This document shows, piece after piece, positions 33,861 through 44,109 of a DNA stretch of 64,000 bases. The position numbers and the translations under genes were made by a program. Each line of letters begins with the position of its first letter. Position 1 is the first letter of the stretch. The stretch lies in the NCBI GenBank assembly GCA_030765065.1, contig CM060990.1:277105341-277169340 (forward strand), given 5' to 3'. Source of the DNA: Deroplatys truncata. Its lineage: Eukaryota; Arthropoda; Insecta; Mantodea; Mantidae. The notes beneath the pieces were generated by a model. That model was not told the origin of the DNA and did no database searches. It saw only the letters and a program-made list of their open reading frames with translations.

Positions 33861-35120
33861 TTTTGTCAAATATTTCTGCAAGAAACTGTGGTAGTTCATT
33901 TGAAGTTTACTTAAAAGAAAGATTAATAAAGGAAGTCTACTATATTCATATTAATGCATTATAAATTGTAACACAAGGCATGCAACAAATAATTTCAGAA
34001 GAAAGGATAAATTATTCATTACGTTTTCTGCAGAAAGGTGTGGATATAAAACTAAAAAAGGTAAGATTATAGCATGAAGTGTTATTATCTTCCTCTTAAA
34101 TATAGAAGCTACTTAGAAATATGACATTTAAAATGTTGGCAAAAAAAACCAGCACAGGAAGTATGCATACACCAGTAATGCAGTAGCAGCAAAAGCGTTA
34201 AGTCTATAGAGAAGTAAAAATAGGAATTTAACAGCCAATAATGGGTATACCAGCATTCCCCTTGCAGACATGTTACTTCAGAATGGGCTCACATATATTG
34301 TGAAGAAAAACAAAAGGAATAAATTTTTACCATGTAAATGCAGAAAGTTGATAGCTCTCTGTTTGGATTTCAAGAGAAGACACTAGTGCCTTATGTTCCA
34401 AAAATAAATAAAGCAGTACAACTGATATCAAGTATGTATGACTTGGCAATGACTGATGACACTACAAAACAGCCTAAAATTATTTTAGACTATAACTTCA
34501 CAAAAGGAGGTATTGATACTGCTGGCAAGTTATGTGCCACTTACTCAGTATCCCAAGTCACTAGAAGGTGGCCCACAGGCTACATTTGATATTCATCTGA
34601 AAATAGCAGCTGTAAACTCAAGGATTTTATATTGATGAATAATCCAAGTAATACACCAAAATGCAAAATCTATCTAAAAAACATCTTTCTTGGCCCTTAT
34701 GAAAGAACATCATTTCACGTTCTCAAATACTGTCTCTAACAACAGCTGTCTGTATATCTTTGGAAATATTGTCCCAACACCTTATGTCTGAAGATAAAGC
34801 AGAAAGTTACTCAGCAGAATCCAACAGAAAGTGTGGAACCTGTTTCTTGTGTGGACAGAAAAAGAATTCCTCATCCACTATGAATGTGATAAAAGTGGAC
34901 AATTTACATATAAATCTCATGCTAAAAGACAAGTAAAATGTGTGTGTTGTGCTGAAGAAAACCTTGAGTGATCAGAAACAGTTCATTTCAGTTTTCTATA
35001 TGTTTAATATATTACAAGATAAAATAATCTGTGTCATATTTGATTACTGATGTGCAGTAAAGATTATAAATATGTGGCCTAAAAATTTGCCTGAAACTTA
35101 CAATAAGTTTTTAATTTGTT

Positions 35121-35640
35121 TATTTTGTTTATTTATTGTGCTAAGAGATTTACAATTTGATTGTGTACTGAACTTTGACCCTGGCCACTCATTCTGCAAA
35201 CAATCAATACAGTTTATTTACATGCTATAATTTCCCGTCAACTCATTTGGTAGACAATCACTGCAGTTTGTTTACATTTTACAATTTCTGGTCAATAAAT
35301 TATCTTGTTTCAGTTTTTCATGTCCCATTTCCACTTATTTTTAACTTTTCACTTATTGATTACTTTACCATCACACATTCACCATAGTTTTCCATTCAAA
35401 GTAAGATACACTACCTCTTACTTTTCTCTATCCACTGTCCAAAGCCATTTATTTTTGACTTTACATAAAAACTGTCCAATGCTCCTGGCGTCCTTGCACA
35501 TCATTTCACTTATAAGCGTATTTCTATCCCCTTTCAACCACTTCTTTTTAAAAAATTCTCTTCTCCAATTTTCTGTTCCTTGGCACTTAAATACTATGTG
35601 TTCAATGTCTTCACTACCACTACTTATTATGGGTATAATA
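35121..35640 (-). mobile_element. LINE-C fragment 1 (3' end only)
   Basis: The minus strand reads EDIEHIVFKCQGTENWRREF, KKWLKGDRNTLISEMMCKDA and KVKNKWLWTVDREK then stop, followed by the 3' untranslated region and the tail AGCACAATAAATAAAT. It matches the 3' end of the long copy at 49-54 kb closely. The copy has lost everything 5' of the zinc-knuckle-like block, as in 5' truncation during target-primed reverse transcription. A poly-A/AATA-rich tail is seen at 35110-35135 on the complementary strand. Confidence 0.92.
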
Positions 35641-35959
35641 ATTATTGTAAGCCCGGAAATTATGACAAAGTACATCATTTTGAAGGCAAGAAGACCTCAC
35701 TTCTTGTTTTATAAGCAAAAATATAATGATGAAAAGTTATATGTATACTTATATATGAACTATTAAATACGTGGTGACATTAAGTAACATGTTACTTGTT
35801 TTATAAATGAATTACTACATAAAATTACATGCAATACTAATGTATACAACCATTGAAATGAAAACCAGATAGATACTTTCAGTAGCATGTTTATCTCAGT
35901 TTTGGTTTCATAAACACTTATAATAGCAGAAAATGCAACTACTAAATATTTTTAGGAAT

Positions 35960-38560
35960 TAAACTGTAAACATTTTTTAGAGAAGTGTAGTATGGTAATG
36001 CTGGAAACAATGGTCATATAGAGCAACTTTACATCTTTTACAACCTTTAACAGTTTTGTTTTTACAAAGAACACCTTGACATCCAGGTTGACCCGTAATT
36101 TTCAGATGTCCACCATGATGCAGTCACACATCACTAAATAAAGCAGCATGACTGCCAGTGAAATACTGGGCAGTGCCATGCTTCTCTAAGATACTTTTGA
36201 CCACCTATTGTTGAAAAGCAAGAGAATCTACAAAGCACTCATACTGCCGAGCAAGAATGGCAGGCATTACTCATTGCAATATCAAAAGGCCAGAAAACAA
36301 CAGGAATATACCACTTCTTTCCTCTTACTCCTATTCAATAGTTAAATATGAAGTAATCCATCAGGTCCATACCTCCCATATTCTTATCATATAGGGTGCT
36401 AATGACCTTGCAGTTGAACGCCCTTAACCCCAACTCATCATCATTCTTATTATATTTTGCTATGATGTTTGTCTGTGAAATAGAAATCTTATCTTCTCAG
36501 TAGAGGAATATCGCTTTGCTTCTTGTAGAGGAATGACACCATGCTCATTTGAGAGGAGATTTACAATACTGTTGTCTTTCCATGGGACAAATATGAGAAT
36601 ATTGGGCAATTCTAGGGTCAAAGAATCCTCTTTCTTTTTTCATAACTTCTTTTTTACTAGGAATAGGACATTTTTCTGTATGGTTCTCATGAACCATTCC
36701 TGTAGCATTCATTCCAGTTTGTGATAATGCTTCTATCGATTTCTCACTTAAAAATTTTCAAAATAGAAAGAAAATTTGAAATTCTGATGACTATTTTTAT
36801 TTGTGTCACAAAATTTCAGAAGTACTGACCTCCAAGTCCCATTTCATTAGGCCTATCTACTCCTTGACACCCTTGATAAATGTCTATATGTAGACATTAT
36901 TCCTGCTTCTGTACAAGGATCCAGCCTTTAAAAACAAAATGTATTGATTTATTTTTGTTGCACTATTTGTATATGTGACACCCAAAAATCGCATGGATTC
37001 GTGTCAACAGAACTGTTTGTTTCATTTAGTGCATACTGAATGAAAATTTTGTTTAAATAATCTAGAAGAGATAGAATTTTTCTCATTCTAGCATATGGTG
37101 GTAAATCTTCATTGTCACATACATGTAAATATTTCTGAATTTTTTCAAAACTGTTTCTCCTCATTTATCTAGATACCTGATTGTTATGTACATCATCTTT
37201 ATTCTCCTAATATGTACATCTATAAGGCAGTATGATATATCCAGATAAATATAAAATACCTATGAAGATATGCATCTCTTCAAGGTTTAGCTGAAAAGAA
37301 GGATTATTAGATTGCACTGCATACATAACAGTGTATCTTACAATTTGTTCCATCAATTCATCTGTAATAAAAAGTTTCCAAATAGCATATGGAGGCATTT
37401 CTTTTGTTATATATGCAGCATGATTCTGTGACTATATTACAGACTTTTAGAGATAATAGAGGGGACAATTATGAACAACTTTCATAGAGGAACTTAAGTC
37501 CAGAAATGCTTCGTAATGATAATAATTAACCTAAACCTTTGAATTTTTATTACAAACTTTTATTTATTGAATATACTTGAAGGTCATGGCACTCATAACA
37601 ATACAATTCAAATACCAACACACATTACAAGAAGTATTGAAATTGCCTTCCACCACCCTCAACACAAACATTGCAGCACTACACCATCAACTATCACATT
37701 TGTGCAAAGATTCCTGGCATGTTCCTAACTGTGTCACAGGCAATTAGTAACCTTGCTAACAGGTCCTCTTCCAATTCAGCTGGTGTGTCATAAACAATGG
37801 CTTTAGGATGACCCCACAAGGAAAAATAATCATATCAAGTAAGTCGTAGTAAATTTGTTCATTTAAATGAGCTGGCAGTGGATATGACCCTATCAATTTG
37901 TGATCATGCACTATACCAGCTTGCATGTAGACTGTAAATGCATATCAAAAGTTCTCTTAATGTGAATATTTCCATGATTACAACAATGTTAACATATCAA
38001 TATGTAAATATCACTTGACATTAAAGAAGACACTGTGATTTACCAGCCCCCTAATCACTTTAGAATGAAAAGTTTCACTCTGCCAATCTGTTATACATAG
38101 CATTCTGACAATACACACTAATACTTGTACCTATTAAATGAGACATTTCCAGGCATGGGTTCCTATATGAAAGTTGTTCATAATTGTTTCCTCTATCATC
38201 CCTAAAATTTGTAACTTAGTCACAGAACCATTCTGTATATGTTATTCTACCTAAGGCATCCTTGGAAGATTGCATAAGTTACTTATAGGAAATTAGTGGC
38301 ATTTAAATCTCCTTAAATCTAGTTTCTGATGGTAGCAACTACTTTTCTTCTACATTTATTTCCTTTTGTGATTGTGTTTTCCTCCTGAGAGTTTTGGCTA
38401 GGTGCTTTGGATGCAATGTAATTGATATTATCTATTTCTGATCCATCTGGAGTATCAGTCTAGAGTCATGAGTAGCATGTTTTGAGGTGCCATAGCAAAC
38501 AAATTCTGCTTCAAATTGGAGAAGTTGATAGCTTAGACAATTTGTATTGATGCAGTTCTC
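35960..38560 (-). mobile_element. piggyBac C, split by a short DUF4817-type element
   Basis: Minus-strand coding. A Ser- and Asp-rich leader is recognisable at about 38500-38340. MPPYAIWKLFITDELMEQIV is at 37398, NNPSFQLNLEEMHIFIGILY follows, then MRRNSFEKIQKYLHVCDNED, PYARMRKILSLLDYLNKIFI and NSSVD at 37164-36990. The Cys-rich C-terminus (GHLKITGQPGCQGVLCKNKT, KGCKRCKVALYDHCF, YH) is at about 36110-35990. This is a standard piggyBac layout of about 1.8 kb plus the insert. The TTAA ends were not defined. Stops and frameshifts lie between 36950 and 36100. Confidence 0.75.
37440..38211 (-). mobile_element. Internally deleted DUF4817-type element in piggyBac C
   Basis: TA copies at 37438-37439 and 38212-38213 flank a 772-bp element with inverted repeats of roughly 80 bp: CAGACTTTTAGAGATAATAG on the left and CAAATTTTAGGGATGATAG on the right (complement). 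Only the C-terminal end of the transposase remains, on the minus strand near 37830-37660: WGHPKAIVYDTPAELEED then LLIACDTVRNMPGIFAQ, with other frames broken. It is half the length of its relatives at 25718-27326 and 42680-44109, so it is a deletion derivative able to move only with help. Confidence 0.85.
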
Positions 38561-38680
38561 TTCACCTGAATCTCCTGGAGTTTAATTAACCTGACATCAA
38601 GAAAGCAGATAAAGATATCTGCACTTGATTGGTTACAATAGAGAAATAATGTTCAAGAGTTTCATCTACTGTGATAGATA

Positions 38681-39928
38681 CACTATGTGATCAAAAGTAT
38701 CCGGACACCCCCCACAAACATACATTTTTCATCTTAGGTGCATTGTGCTGCCACCTACTGTCTGGTACTCATTATCCGCGACCTCAGTAGTCATTAGACA
38801 TCGTGAAACAGCAGAATGGGATGCTCCGTGGAACTTACAGTCTTCAAATGTGGTCAGGTGATTGGGCGTCACTTGTGTCAGAAGTCTGTATGTGAGATTT
38901 CCACACTCCTAAACATCCCTAGGTTTACTGTTTCTGATGTGATAGTGAAGTGGAAACGTGAAGGGACATGTACAGCACAAAAGCGTACAGGCCAACCTCA
39001 TCTGTTGACTGACAGAGACCGCCGACATTTGAAAAGGGTCATAAAGAGTAATAGGCAGACATCTATCATGACCATCACACAGGAATTCCAAACTGCATCA
39101 GAATCCACTCCAAGTACTATGACAGTTAGGTGTGAGGTGAGAAACCTTGGATTCCATGGTCGAGCGGCTGCTCATAAGCCACACATCATGCAGGAAAATG
39201 CCAAACGACGCCTCACTTGGTGTAAGGAGCGGCAACATTACACAATTGAACAGTGGCAAAATGTTGTGTGGAGTGACGAATCATGGTACACAGTGTGGCA
39301 ATCTGATGACAGGGTGTGGGTATGGTGAATGCCCGGTGAACGTCATCTGCCAGCATGTGTAGTGCCAACAATGAAATTCGGAGCTGGTGGTGTTATGGTG
39401 TGGTCATGTTTTTCCTGGAGGGGGCTTGCACTCCTTGTTGTTTTGCATGGCATGATCACAGCGGAGACCTACATTGATATTTTAAGCACCTTCTTGGTTC
39501 CAACTGTTGAAGAGCAATTCAGGGATGGTGATTGCATTTTTCAACATGATTGAGCACCTGTTCATACTGCATGGGCTGTGGCGGAGTGGTTACATGACAA
39601 TAACATCCCTGTAATGTACTGGCCTGCACAGAGTCCTGACTTGAATCCTATAGAACACCTTTGGGATGTTTTGGAATGCTGACTTCGTGCCAGGCCTCAC
39701 CGACTTACATCGATACCTCTCCTCAGTTTCGCACTCCATGAAGAATGGGCTGCCATTCCCCAAGAAACCTTCCAGCACCTGATTGAAAGTATACCTGCGA
39801 GAATGAATGCTGTCATCAAGGCTAAGGTGGGCCAACACCATATTGACTTCCAGCATTACCGATGGAGGGCGCCATGAACTTGTACGTCATTTTCAGCCAG
39901 GTGTCCGGATACTTTTGATCATGTAGTG
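38681..39928 (+). mobile_element. Tc1-like element, nearly whole
   Basis: Inverted repeats CACTATGTGATCAAAAGTAT (left) and the complement of CACTACATGATCAAAAGTAT (right) with TA duplications at 38679-38680 and 39929-39930. The length of 1248 bp is normal for Tc1. The repeat continues as CCGGACACC on both sides. One transposase frame fills it (38816-39877). Confidence 0.97.
38816..39877 (+). pseudogene. Tc1 transposase, 353 codons with three in-frame TGA codons
   Basis: Starts MGCSVELTVFKCGQVIGRHL. First HTH and second HTH run to about residue 110, including QKSVCEISTLLNIPRFTVSD and GRPR-like TGQPHLL. The catalytic acids are visible in VVWSDESWYTVW (first Asp, about 39275), CIFQHD-APVHTA (second Asp, about 39548) and [16 protein letters not shown] (third acid Glu, about 39655), a DD34E arrangement. 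The whole stretch stays in one frame to TGA 39875-39877. Internal TGA codons are at 39326-39328, 39551-39553 and 39680-39682; each is one C-to-T change from Arg CGA. Tc1 transposases are about 340 residues, so the length is full. Confidence 0.95.
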
Positions 39929-40319
39929 TATGTATAAAGAATATATATATAAGGAACAGTTACCAGAATACATGCATTTATTATTCCTAAATAAGTATTA
40001 GTGACTTCACTAAATCTGTAATGTCCCAGAAAGTGCTTCCTAATAGTTCACAAACAACAGATATAATGGGTGAAAACTATGCAAGAAAAATTATATTCAC
40101 ATTAGGGTTATATCCAGCAGGTTGTTAGTGTCCCACATAAAAGATTTCTTTCATCCTGAGGTAATGCCCACTGGGTTGTTAACGAACCAGAAGAAAAAAT
40201 ATGCTTTTAACGATCACCATAAAAATTATTTTAAATAGATATCTAATGTAATACTTTCAGCAATGTTTGCTTTAGTATACAACCCATTATAACTACAAAA
40301 ACTCTTTATAAGCCTTCTA

Positions 40320-41240
40320 GAAGATATATTTAGGAAGATCACAGCAAACTACGGTATATGCATAAATGAGACAAAACTATCCCACCTGAGGTTTGCTGAC
40401 AACATAGTACTCATAGCCACAACATCAGACAAACTTAAGGCACATATTACGTAGCTAAGGAATCTGAGTTCAGTGGTAGGCCTAAAAATGAAACACATGA
40501 AGACTAAGTTGATGACAAACAACAAGGAGATAGACATCATATTAGCAGGCAATGAACCTCTGGAATATGTATAAGAAACTGCATACTTGGGTGAAACCAT
40601 TTCCGTTAAGAACACAATGGTCAAAGTAATAGTATGATGCATTACAGCAGTATGGTGTAAATTCTGGTCCTTAAAATTTATGCTTCTGGACAAATTCTAA
40701 AATATAAAATAATGAACATATATATTTTACCAGCTCAATTATATGGCTCACAAACATGGAGTTTAACAAAAACAACAAGGCAAGAGATAGATATCTGGCA
40801 AAGGAAATCTGAAAGGAAAATCTTGAGTATAACAATGAGAGATAGAATACAGAACTAAGAAATAAGCAAGAAGATATGATAAAAGGATGCCGCGACCATA
40901 GGAAGCTAACCAAAATGGAGATGGGCAGGACACTTTATGAGACAGCACCCTAATAGATGGACACACAGAGTGACTTCTTGGTACCCTAGGATTGATTGGA
41001 GGAACATCAGCAGGCAGAGAATCTGCTGAGTAGATGAACTGAGAAGGACCTTCAGCAACAGGTGGACCACAATGGCCAAAGAGAGAGAAACTTCAAAAAA
41101 ACTAATGGACAAAGCAGCAGAACAAAATACTACGTTGATCTTTCTCAGAATGGCTAACTGGGACTGCAAAAATCCAGCTCCCTTTCACTTGGAAGAGGCC
41201 CTAGCCCAAAAGGCATGCATGTGGGCTAGTTGTGAATTGT
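40320..41240 (+). mobile_element. RTE-like LINE fragment (RT end and C-terminal domain)
   Basis: The plus strand reads LSHLRFADNIVLIATTSDKL (RT palm, ADD degraded to ADN), then VGLKMKHMKTKLMTNN, YLGETISVKN, KFWSLKF and, after frame changes, Trp- and Arg-rich GRPR-like pieces ending with a DCKNPAPFHLEEALAQKACM-like block. This order is typical of the RTE/BovB-type endonuclease-reverse transcriptase of arthropods. It is 5'-truncated, with many stops. The end near 41240 is followed by GAATAACT-type sequence and A-rich DNA. Confidence 0.7.
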
Positions 41241-42679
41241 GAATAACTACAAAAAAAAGCATAAAGTTATATACAAGATATTTACCATTTCTTGCAAGAC
41301 TGTGAGGCACCTTGTGTTACTCTGTATTCATGCAATTCTAACAGAGCAACAAGCATTGATAATGCTGACTTGTGGGCGGTAGCAGAAGAATACTCATTAT
41401 TGCACATGTTGAATGTAAATAAAATGTTAAACTATTCACAGTCATGCAACAATAATTTTTATATCATGCGGATCATTAAGAACGATTGTGCATAAATGGG
41501 TTAATTGACAAAAATCATTGGCCAGATTCCTGTAGTGACTAAATGGTTATTGTTAAAGTTGTTTTTACTGCTCTGGTAAATATATTAATATTTTTCTTTG
41601 GGTTCATCTTAAAAAACTCCTTATTTGCATGTTCTGCATTAGTGTGGCCCAAACACATGCACCATAAGTTATAATGGATGTAAAGATGCTGTTGTGATAA
41701 ATTGAAATTGTTGTTAATGGTATTCTGAAATGTTATTTTATAATTCTAGCCAACTTCATCATTATGGTTTCTGACTTATTTTTTATATACTTAGTAAGTT
41801 TTCTAAAGTTTAGTTTCTCATCTAAATAAATTCCAAGGTATTTAGATTCTCTTTATCTTTTTGTAATTTTATTGTTAAGTTTTATGCTTGAGTTTTCTTT
41901 TAATATTGTATAGCTTCATTTGTGTGATGCTACTTTTAGTTGTGAATTTCTACACCAGTTATTTAATTTTAGTGCAAGATTGTTGGCTCTTCATTCTAGA
42001 TCATTCCTGTTTTCACCCTCTATAATAGATAATTTCTTTGTGTACAATGTCATTGACACTTTTAATGTAAACTTTCCCTTTAGTACAATAATCCCTTAAG
42101 ATTTTATAAAAGCATTTTGGATAATGTTTTTGTCATAATCTCAACAACAACAAAATGCAGCCACCGCAAGTTGTCAAAAGTGCCAGATATGTCAATTAAG
42201 ATTCCAATTACATATCTTGCATGTGTATTTTTTAAGATTGTTATTGTTGCATTTATTGCATCTCCTATGAATAAGCCTTTTCTAAAGCCAAACTGATTAT
42301 TACTCATTCTAATCATTAGTCAAAATTTCTTAATTCTTCTGAAAAAAAATTTGTTCAGAAATGTTTCCAACTCTATTCAGTGGGCAAATTGGTTGATATG
42401 AATTTGGAGCCTTTGGATCCTTATCAATGCTCTTTTTCAAGATGGTCACTTTGGTCTTTTTCCAACAGTTTGGGAAGTGACCTTTTGAAATGCAATCATT
42501 AAATAATTTATGTGAAAATGGTGTTATTAGATATTCTAAATTAAGCAACACTTCATTCATAATTCCATTTGATCCACAAACTTTTTTCTTCTTTAGCCTT
42601 TTTAATAATTAGCCTAATATTGGATATATCTAAAGGATATGTTACTCTTGGATTTTGATATACATGTCTTTCAAAAATA

Positions 42680-44109
42680 GAGGGCATACGTTCAGGTATG
42701 CATTCCCCATATATAGATAATAAAAAAAGTCCAATACAACATGCATCCAGAAATGCTTGGTTTCTGATTTATGGCCTTCAAAATGGTGATATTCACCAGA
42801 GTGTTTTTCTTCCCACAGGTAGTTGCCATTACAGAAGATATTAACAGGGCACTTTGACAGTTTGCTCTGAGGCAAAGGGTACATTGAGTGTTGTATTTGG
42901 CATTCAACTGAGCGACATGTACTTAAATCAGGAGCTGGCAGAAATGCACTTCAAGTATGGTAAGGCAGATGGCATTGCTGTGCTAGCTCATCGTTTGTAC
43001 CAAGAGAGGTATCCACAGCAAAGATATCCAGATCGGAAGACATTTAAACATCTCCATCACCATCTGTGCACTCATGGGAAGTTTACATTTCCTGGTTTGG
43101 GAAGGGGATGACCAAGATCTACAACTCCAGATGTAGAAGAGGAGATTCTGGATTCTGAGTGCACAACTCCTTCTATCAGTAATGAAGGTTAGCAAGTGAA
43201 TGCTCCTCATACTACTGTCTGGAGACTGTTGCAAGAGCAACAGTTGTATCCTTATCATTTGCAACATGTACAGGCCCTGTCACCACCAGATTATTGATTC
43301 TCTATTGATGCTCTGCCAGTGGTTTGTGCAGCAGTGTGCTACAAATCCGAACTTTCCTGCCTCAGTATTATTTACAGATGAAGCATTGTTCACACAAGAT
43401 GGCATTACAAATTTCCACAATCAGCATGTATGGGCATATGTAAACCCACATGTAATAGTTCCATCTCATCACAAGCGCAGTTCACTCTCAACATGTGGAC
43501 CAGTATTGTTGGTGATCGGTTAGTTGGACCCCATGTACTTCTAAACAGATTTACAGGGCAAACTTCCTGGAAAACACCATACCTCATGTTTATGAAGACA
43601 CGCCACTGAGCATTCATCAGCAAGCTCAATTCTTGCATGATGGCACTCCTGCACACTTCAATCGTACCATTTGCCATTACTTGGATCGAAGGTTTCCTGA
43701 TCGATGGATAGGTAGAGGTGGCCCAATTGCTTTGCCACCACGCTTTGAACTCTGTTGATTTCTACTTGTGGAACCATTTAAAAGCATTGGTGTATTCATC
43801 TCCAGTGCCTGACATGGAATCCCCCCCAAATTGAATTGTGGCAGATTGTGAGGAAATACACAATACTCCTAGAATTCGAGGTCGTGTTTGCATGGCCATG
43901 AGATGTCGATGTGAGGTCTGTATTCAAGTAGGAGGTGGACACTTTTAACATCTTCTGTAAAGAAAAATACCTCTGGTAAGAAATACATTCTGGTGAATAT
44001 CACCATTTTGAAGGCCATAACTCAGAAACCAAGAATTTTCGGACACATGTTGTAATGGACTTTTTTTATTGTCTACATATGTGGAATGCATACCTGAAAT
44101 TATGCCCTC
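42680..44109 (+). mobile_element. DUF4817-type Tc1/mariner element in LINE-D
   Basis: TA at 42678-42679 and 44110-44111 flank a 1430-bp element. Its ends are inverted repeats of about 140 bp starting GAGGGCATACGTTCAGGTAT (left) and GAGGGCATAATTTCAGGTAT (complement of right). Plus-strand coding: MYLNQELAEMHFKYGKADGI and RYPDRKTFKHLHHHL (42918-43060), a linker with DVEEEILDSE, LFTDEALFTQDGITNFHNQH near 43372 (first Asp), FLHDGTPAHFNRTICHYLDR near 43632 (second Asp) and RWIGRGGPIALPP. The third-acid region is broken. Confidence 0.92.
42918..43740 (+). pseudogene. DUF4817-type transposase in LINE-D insert
   Basis: Frames in order: DUF4817 HTH (YGKADGIAVLAHRLYQERYP), an interrupted middle, a DDE start SVLFTDEALFTQDGITN, a VWAYVNPHVIVPSHHKRSS stretch, and HDGTPAHFNRTICHYLDRR. 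At least four frame changes or stops. Family members normally have about 400 residues; only the order, not the frame, is preserved. Confidence 0.7.

Larger units (their letters stand above)
29816..34197 (+). mobile_element. piggyBac B (PGBD4-like), inserted in piggyBac A
   Basis: TTAA at 29812-29815 and TTAA at 34198-34201 bound the insert. PiggyBac A reads up to the first TTAA and continues after the second. The right terminus (complement CGCTTTTGCTGCTACTGC) does not match the left one (GCTCAAGTTAACTCGATC), so the left end is probably rearranged; a second TTAA lies at 29823-29826. The coding strand is plus. An acidic leader (LESEEELSFSSNEFKSES) lies at about 30140. A SRLQKWHDTNMDEMYVFLAL block and DYKTKFSSTFSQFSNICIDE with IDESMV and PSKRTRFSIKLFIICYCKTG follow at 30722-30895. 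An internal 1.8-kb insert is at 31437-33230. The DYNQSMGAVDKSDMLLSSVH block lies at about 33360. Confidence 0.75.
28599..34971 (+). mobile_element. piggyBac A, split by piggyBac B
   Basis: A TTAA at 28595-28598 precedes CCTTCTGGCACTCACACTG, a piggyBac-type terminus. An acidic N-terminus lies at about 28920-29010 in one frame (EEDDDSDLDFGESDSEQSDE), followed by KPCAKN-type and NKYIQSVQGAFSRERDCKET blocks. Then come EPWTSDGTGVEI near 29395, RGCCSWIQHIPNKPAKYRFK near 29620, FALCDAKILYCS and QGPYQASNTPMEVAQRFV. PiggyBac B interrupts at about 29812. Coding resumes near 34210 with YTSIPLADMLLQNGLTYI and DSSLFGFQEKTLVPYVP, then YNFTKGGIDTAGKLCATYSV and ends with a Cys-rich block (CFLCGQKK, CVCCAEENLE) and TGA 34969-34971. 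The right TTAA terminus was not identified. Several frameshifts. Confidence 0.82.

Noticed and set aside
35460-35766. Plus-strand 153-codon frame at 35305-35766
   Set aside because: It is the complement of the LINE-C 3' end and UTR.
41292-41495. Plus-strand frame with DCEAPC and AVAEEYSLLHML, considered as an extra RECK or BTB/kelch exon
   Set aside because: The inter-Kazal join needs no extra exon, there is no convincing donor, and the BTB resemblance is short. It lies beside the LINE-D end and is probably chance or a repeat remnant.
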